A stretch of DNA of 64,000 nt from Roseimarinus sediminis (lineage in GTDB: Bacteria > Bacteroidota > Bacteroidia > Bacteroidales > Prolixibacteraceae). The translations under genes were made by a program, and so were the position numbers. This document shows, in pieces, positions 60,512-64,000 of the stretch; positions within the stretch are counted from its first letter, which is position 1; each line of letters starts with the position of its first letter. The notes beneath the pieces are model-generated. The model saw only the letters and a list, made by a program, of their open reading frames with translations, was not told where the DNA came from and did not search any database. The DNA lies in contig NZ_JBNPXV010000009.1 in assembly GCF_050433125.1 (NCBI RefSeq), positions 62,001 to 126,000 on the forward strand. The letters run 5' to 3'.

Positions 60512-63381
60512 TATTGTATAATCAGCTTTTCGGTACGGACTTGTGTCTCCGTTCGTAGCTGAAGAAAATAAACTCCTTTTTGCTGAAACCGCTTGATAGA
60601 ACTCACGTCGAACGGAAGCGTATGTCTGCCCTGTGTTAATTCCTCATCAATTATTGTCAGAATCAATTTTCCACCAGGCTGGTACAAGCCGATGATCACC
60701 CGTTCCTGCAGCGTGGAAACCGTGAACTCAATTTGTCCCTGATTGATCAATGGATTGGGGTAAACCAAAGGCCTTGCTTCGTAATTTTTGATAGGGTACT
60801 GAACTCCCGTCTTAAATTTTCGTGTTATTGTAAGCGACTGCTCAGTGCTTCCAAAATCGTTAAGTGCTGTTATGCTTATGTTTGCAGGAACATAATGCTC
60901 AAGATGTGTAAGATCGATGGTAGCAACAGTGTCGATACTTCCCAAAAGATTGATACTTTGAACCGGGCTTTCGTATTGACTCAGTGTGAGCTGGTAGCCA
61001 TTGGCACCAACGGAGCGTTCCCAGCTGACTTCTGTTAGGTCTGCTTCAAGTGAATCGCCGTTTGTAGGCGAAATAATGCTGAAAACTTCGGGTGCAACCT
61101 GTGCTGATGAAAAGGAAAGGCGTTGAGGATAGGTGGTGACAGTATCACCCACCGAAGCCCATGCGGTGAGTACGTAGCTTTCTCCGGGAAGTAATTCATA
61201 ATCGGGTGAGGTGGGAGTGCAGAAACTACTATCACGATGCTTTATCTCCCAAAGAAATTGATCAGGAGCTTGGTTGGTGGCAAGGGCAAAGTGATAAAAA
61301 TCGGCACCGCCTTTCACACGGGCAGTAAAGCAGGGATAAAGCGGAACGTTTGCTTCATCGGCCGAGGGGGCAATTATTTCAGTCTGCCGGTTGATTCTGA
61401 AAGTATAATCAGCGTATTGCTCAATCAAGATCTCGTCTTTCGATTTTCCTGCCCGGGCCAGCAAATAAAATTGATCACCATAGAGTTTGGGAACATACCA
61501 ACGGGATGCTTTACTTAATTCGTAACGGGGCACAAAGACTTCAGTATCGATGTAGGCCACTTTGTTTTTTAAACTATCACACAGCCAGAATTCTACATAT
61601 TTTATTTCTCCCGTCACGTTCCAGCTAATGTTGGAAAGCTGGTCCCACAATAGTTTTTCACCTTCAATTCCAAAGACATCCACCGGATTGCTTTCGGGGC
61701 TCTTTAAGGTGAATGAAGGCTCGCCCAGCACATGAAATGCTGTTGAGCTGAACTGGTAAGCAACGCCGGTGGCATAAAAGCTGTCATCAACAAGCAATTC
61801 GATATCGATGTAGACTTCGTTGCTGGGAAGCAGCGCTGTGTCTGGAGCCCATTTCAGGGCATTGTTTCCCTGTTCAAGCCTGTAGTGGTCTGCAATAAGC
61901 AGGGTGTCGTTATTCATGGCATCACGGTAGCTGATGCGTACTTCATCTGCAATTCCTTCGTATTCCCATTCGATCTTGTTGATTTGATCGTAAACAAAAT
62001 ATTGATTGTTTATGGGGTGAGTGAAGGCAACAGCATTGTGGAAGAGGGTGAAAGGAGTCGGAGCAATGCTCTTTTCATTTTCATATTCAGCATTGGTAAT
62101 TTTAATCAGGCAGTTTTTAGCATTCACTGCAGGTGGCTGCCAAAGGTAGCTTTCCGAAGCAGCATCGATCTGTTCGGCTAGCAGCTGGTAATTCACCCCT
62201 CCGTCGGACGAGAAATACAGATTCACCTTGCTTACGCTTGAAGGAGCCTTCCAGCTAATGGTATAGGCTTTGGTGTTCTCGAGGTACAGCGTGGCTGCTG
62301 CGGGCCAGGTGAGTTGAAGAGGAAAGAGTGTCGAAAGGTCGCTTTTTATGGGATCGAATAGTTCGCTTTTGTTTTCTTTTCCCCTGATAATATCAGCATG
62401 GTTGTAGTTGTCGAAGTGACGCAGAAGCAATACCTCGTGCCCGTCGAAAGCCGCACTTTTTAAGGGGACAATTCCGTCGTTCTCCAACGAAAACCCACTT
62501 TTGATGATGTAAGCTCCCAGTTGGTATTGTTCTTCAAGGGTTGAAGCACCGAAGGGATTGTTCTCTCCTTCGATTGAAGCGGTATAGCAAATGGTTCGTT
62601 CGTCGAAACGGGTATGGAGGTTCAGGGCTTCGAGCCACTGGTTTTTTTCGTCGGGGTAGCTTGAATAATCAAGCAGCTGATCATAGTTATCCCATCTCAG
62701 GTCGCTACGATTGACCTGTTGATAGGTCGTTTCGCTAAACACAAGCGATTCGAGCATGCTCAAGTAAACCTGTAAAAGGAAGTCGACTTTGGCATCACGT
62801 GCCGGTCCGTTGGCCATGGGAGAGCCGTGGTGGGGCGTGCCGAGAGTAATCAGCCGGTCAACCAGCAGACCGCAAGCTTCGCCCTGCATGCTTCCTTCGG
62901 TAAATACCTGTTCATTCATGTACGAGCGGGCCACGAGGCCGCCCATGCTGTGTGCAATGATGACAATTTTCTGCTCGTTAAATCCTTCTGCTTCAACTTT
63001 TGCACGTAAAAGTGCCGATAGTTCGTTAACTGAAACGGCATTCGACCAGTACTTCACGTAGTAGGGCTTAAATGAAGCCCGCAGTGTGGCATCGTTAAGC
63101 AGGTATTGTTTAAAGTGATCCCAGTAGCCTCCGCCGGGAGGAGCAGGACGTCCGTCAAAACTCCAGCCGTGGATCAGCAACAAGGGTTTACGGCCTTCGG
63201 ACGATAATTCAGGAGCCACATCTTCGATGTAAAGCAGGCTGTCGGCTGCAAGCAGTGATGCAATACTGACCGATTCGCTTACAGTGCCTTGTGTACTGTT
63301 TCCCCATGCCTTCGGGCCAAGGCACGTAATAAACAGCAGCGTAATAATGAGCTGTATATATTTAACTGATGAGGTATTCAT
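60511..63381 (-). CDS. Secreted alpha/beta-hydrolase (lipase-like) with T9SS sorting domain
   Basis: 956 aa. Signal peptide (QLIITLLFITCLGPKAWG). An alpha/beta-hydrolase (about 45-350) has the oxyanion motif LLIHGWSFDGRP and the nucleophile S145 in IIAHSMGGLVARSY; a later H in HADI or NYNHAD may complete the triad. Several Ig/fibronectin-like domains follow (KVNLYFSSDGGVNYQLLAEQ; WEYEGIADEVRISYRDA). The last 85 residues are a type A T9SS sorting domain (YPNPLINQGQIEFTVSTLQ..GVYFLQLRTETQVRTEKLII), so it is exported and probably attached to the surface. Lipids or esters are the probable substrate. No nearby lipid genes refine this. Confidence 0.88.
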   Translation of the reverse strand: MNTSSVKYIQLIITLLFITCLGPKAWGNSTQGTVSESVSIASLLAADSLLYIEDVAPELSSEGRKPLLLIHGWSFDGRPAPPGGGYWDHFKQYLLNDATLRASFKPYYVKYWSNAVSVNELSALLRAKVEAEGFNEQKIVIIAHSMGGLVARSYMNEQVFTEGSMQGEACGLLVDRLITLGTPHHGSPMANGPARDAKVDFLLQVYLSMLESLVFSETTYQQVNRSDLRWDNYDQLLDYSSYPDEKNQWLEALNLHTRFDERTICYTASIEGENNPFGASTLEEQYQLGAYIIKSGFSLENDGIVPLKSAAFDGHEVLLLRHFDNYNHADIIRGKENKSELFDPIKSDLSTLFPLQLTWPAAATLYLENTKAYTISWKAPSSVSKVNLYFSSDGGVNYQLLAEQIDAASESYLWQPPAVNAKNCLIKITNAEYENEKSIAPTPFTLFHNAVAFTHPINNQYFVYDQINKIEWEYEGIADEVRISYRDAMNNDTLLIADHYRLEQGNNALKWAPDTALLPSNEVYIDIELLVDDSFYATGVAYQFSSTAFHVLGEPSFTLKSPESNPVDVFGIEGEKLLWDQLSNISWNVTGEIKYVEFWLCDSLKNKVAYIDTEVFVPRYELSKASRWYVPKLYGDQFYLLARAGKSKDEILIEQYADYTFRINRQTEIIAPSADEANVPLYPCFTARVKGGADFYHFALATNQAPDQFLWEIKHRDSSFCTPTSPDYELLPGESYVLTAWASVGDTVTTYPQRLSFSSAQVAPEVFSIISPTNGDSLEADLTEVSWERSVGANGYQLTLSQYESPVQSINLLGSIDTVATIDLTHLEHYVPANISITALNDFGSTEQSLTITRKFKTGVQYPIKNYEARPLVYPNPLINQGQIEFTVSTLQERVIIGLYQPGGKLILTIIDEELTQGRHTLPFDVSSIKRFQQKGVYFLQLRTETQVRTEKLIIQ

Positions 63382-63533
63382 AAATTGTATTTGTGACTAA
63401 ATTAGAAAAATGTATGAAGTTTTGGGAATAAAGGCAGTTAATAATTTATTGAAGCTTTTACCCTGTAGTGGAAACATCGATCATTTTTCGACAATATTTC
63501 AATGGAGAGCCTGACACTTTAGCTCACAAAATG

Positions 63534-63541
63534 TATCTTTG
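63534..63541 (+). promoter_or_regulatory. Putative -7 box of radA
   Basis: TATCTTTG fits TAnnTTTG exactly and ends 5 bases before ATG 63547, so the leader would be almost absent. No clear TTTG is found at -33. Confidence 0.45.
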
Positions 63542-63546
63542 AATTC

Positions 63547-64000
63547 ATGGCTAAAACAAAAACAATATATGTTTGTCAGCACTGCGGTGTTACCAGTCCC
63601 AAGTGGGCTGGCCGGTGCAATTCATGCGGGGAATGGAATTCGATTGTGGAAGAAATTGAGGTGGTAGGCAAAAATAAAAATCTGGCTACCATGGTTTCGC
63701 GTCATCTCGAAAAACCCTTAACACTTGGAGAGATAGAAACCGGAAAGATGGAGCGTTTTTCAACGGCCAACCGGGAATTCGACCGCGTGCTGGGCGGGGG
63801 CCTGGTGCCGGGAGCCATGGTTTTGCTTGGTGGAGAGCCAGGCATCGGTAAGTCGACACTGGCATTGCAGGTGGCATTGACCATCAGGGAAAAACTAGTG
63901 CTATATATTTCGGGTGAAGAAAGTCTCGAACAGATCAAACTGCGCTCTACCCGGCTGGAAGGTGCCAACCAAAGTTGTCTGTTTCTGAGTGAAACCTCGC
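63547..64000 (+). CDS. radA: DNA repair protein RadA (3' end beyond window)
   Basis: 151 codons to the right edge, of about 450. The N-terminal zinc finger (VCQHCG, then RCNSCGEWNS) is complete, followed by FDRVLGGGLVPGAMVLLGGE and the Walker A motif GGEPGIGKST. The first Walker B region (LYISGEESLEQ) and the start of the L1 segment are present. RadA is a RecA-related branch-migration helicase. The cut is made by the window; there is no sign of a frameshift. Confidence 0.96.
   Translation, partial: MAKTKTIYVCQHCGVTSPKWAGRCNSCGEWNSIVEEIEVVGKNKNLATMVSRHLEKPLTLGEIETGKMERFSTANREFDRVLGGGLVPGAMVLLGGEPGIGKSTLALQVALTIREKLVLYISGEESLEQIKLRSTRLEGANQSCLFLSETS

Overview
The window looks like a chromosome segment of a Bacteroidota bacterium (class Bacteroidia, perhaps Marinilabiliales; the order is a guess). 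The main signs are type IX secretion system (T9SS) genes (porX, sprE/porW, a porE-like lipoprotein and a cargo protein with a T9SS sorting domain), a SusC/SusD pair, type III glutamine synthetase, a short F1 epsilon subunit, and Bacteroidota-type -7 boxes (TAnnTTTG) close to start codons with few recognisable Shine-Dalgarno sites. Most genes are housekeeping and sit in short operons. I see no phage, insertion sequence, CRISPR array or rRNA.

Layout. 0-5 kb: polA (cut by the left edge), queD and an ArsR regulator on the minus strand, a long-chain prenyl diphosphate synthase on the plus strand, then frr. 5-15 kb: CPBP protease, two uncharacterised genes, a MalY-type lyase, atpD-atpC without the other ATP synthase genes, and a short-chain prenyl synthase overlapping an MMPL/RND exporter. 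15-27 kb: Na/Pi cotransporter, S41 protease, a sensor kinase with a single-domain response regulator, rmuC, the porE-like gene and glnN. 27-35 kb: M20 peptidase, msrB, valS, a candidate small RNA, ald and an aminotransferase. 35-43 kb: manC, porX and sprE, flanked by two related small secreted proteins (34.9 and 43 kb). 43-52.6 kb: a LytS-type kinase, a lipoprotein metallopeptidase and a LytTR regulator on the plus strand, facing an orphan SusC/SusD pair. 52.6-64 kb: cation exporter, methyltransferase with a structured leader, rsgA, tRNA-Val beside a tRNA relic, glmS, a half-size glycogen synthase-like protein, panC-panD, a large T9SS-exported alpha/beta hydrolase, and the start of radA.

How the parts relate. 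PorE-like, PorX and SprE belong to the machinery and regulation of T9SS, and the 60.5-63.4 kb hydrolase is a likely cargo. Most of the rest serves central metabolism.

The least explained region is 42.9-52.6 kb. A kinase, a surface metallopeptidase and a LytTR regulator lie next to a divergent 76-codon ORF whose end (SSITVNCY) resembles an 11-codon mini-ORF (ending PIITVN) upstream of SusC. The mini-ORF is followed by a terminator that no annotated gene accounts for. This recalls peptide-signalling layouts, but it is a hypothesis. A second good candidate is an RNA of about 110 nt downstream of ald, with a near-consensus promoter, a 5' hairpin and a strong terminator.
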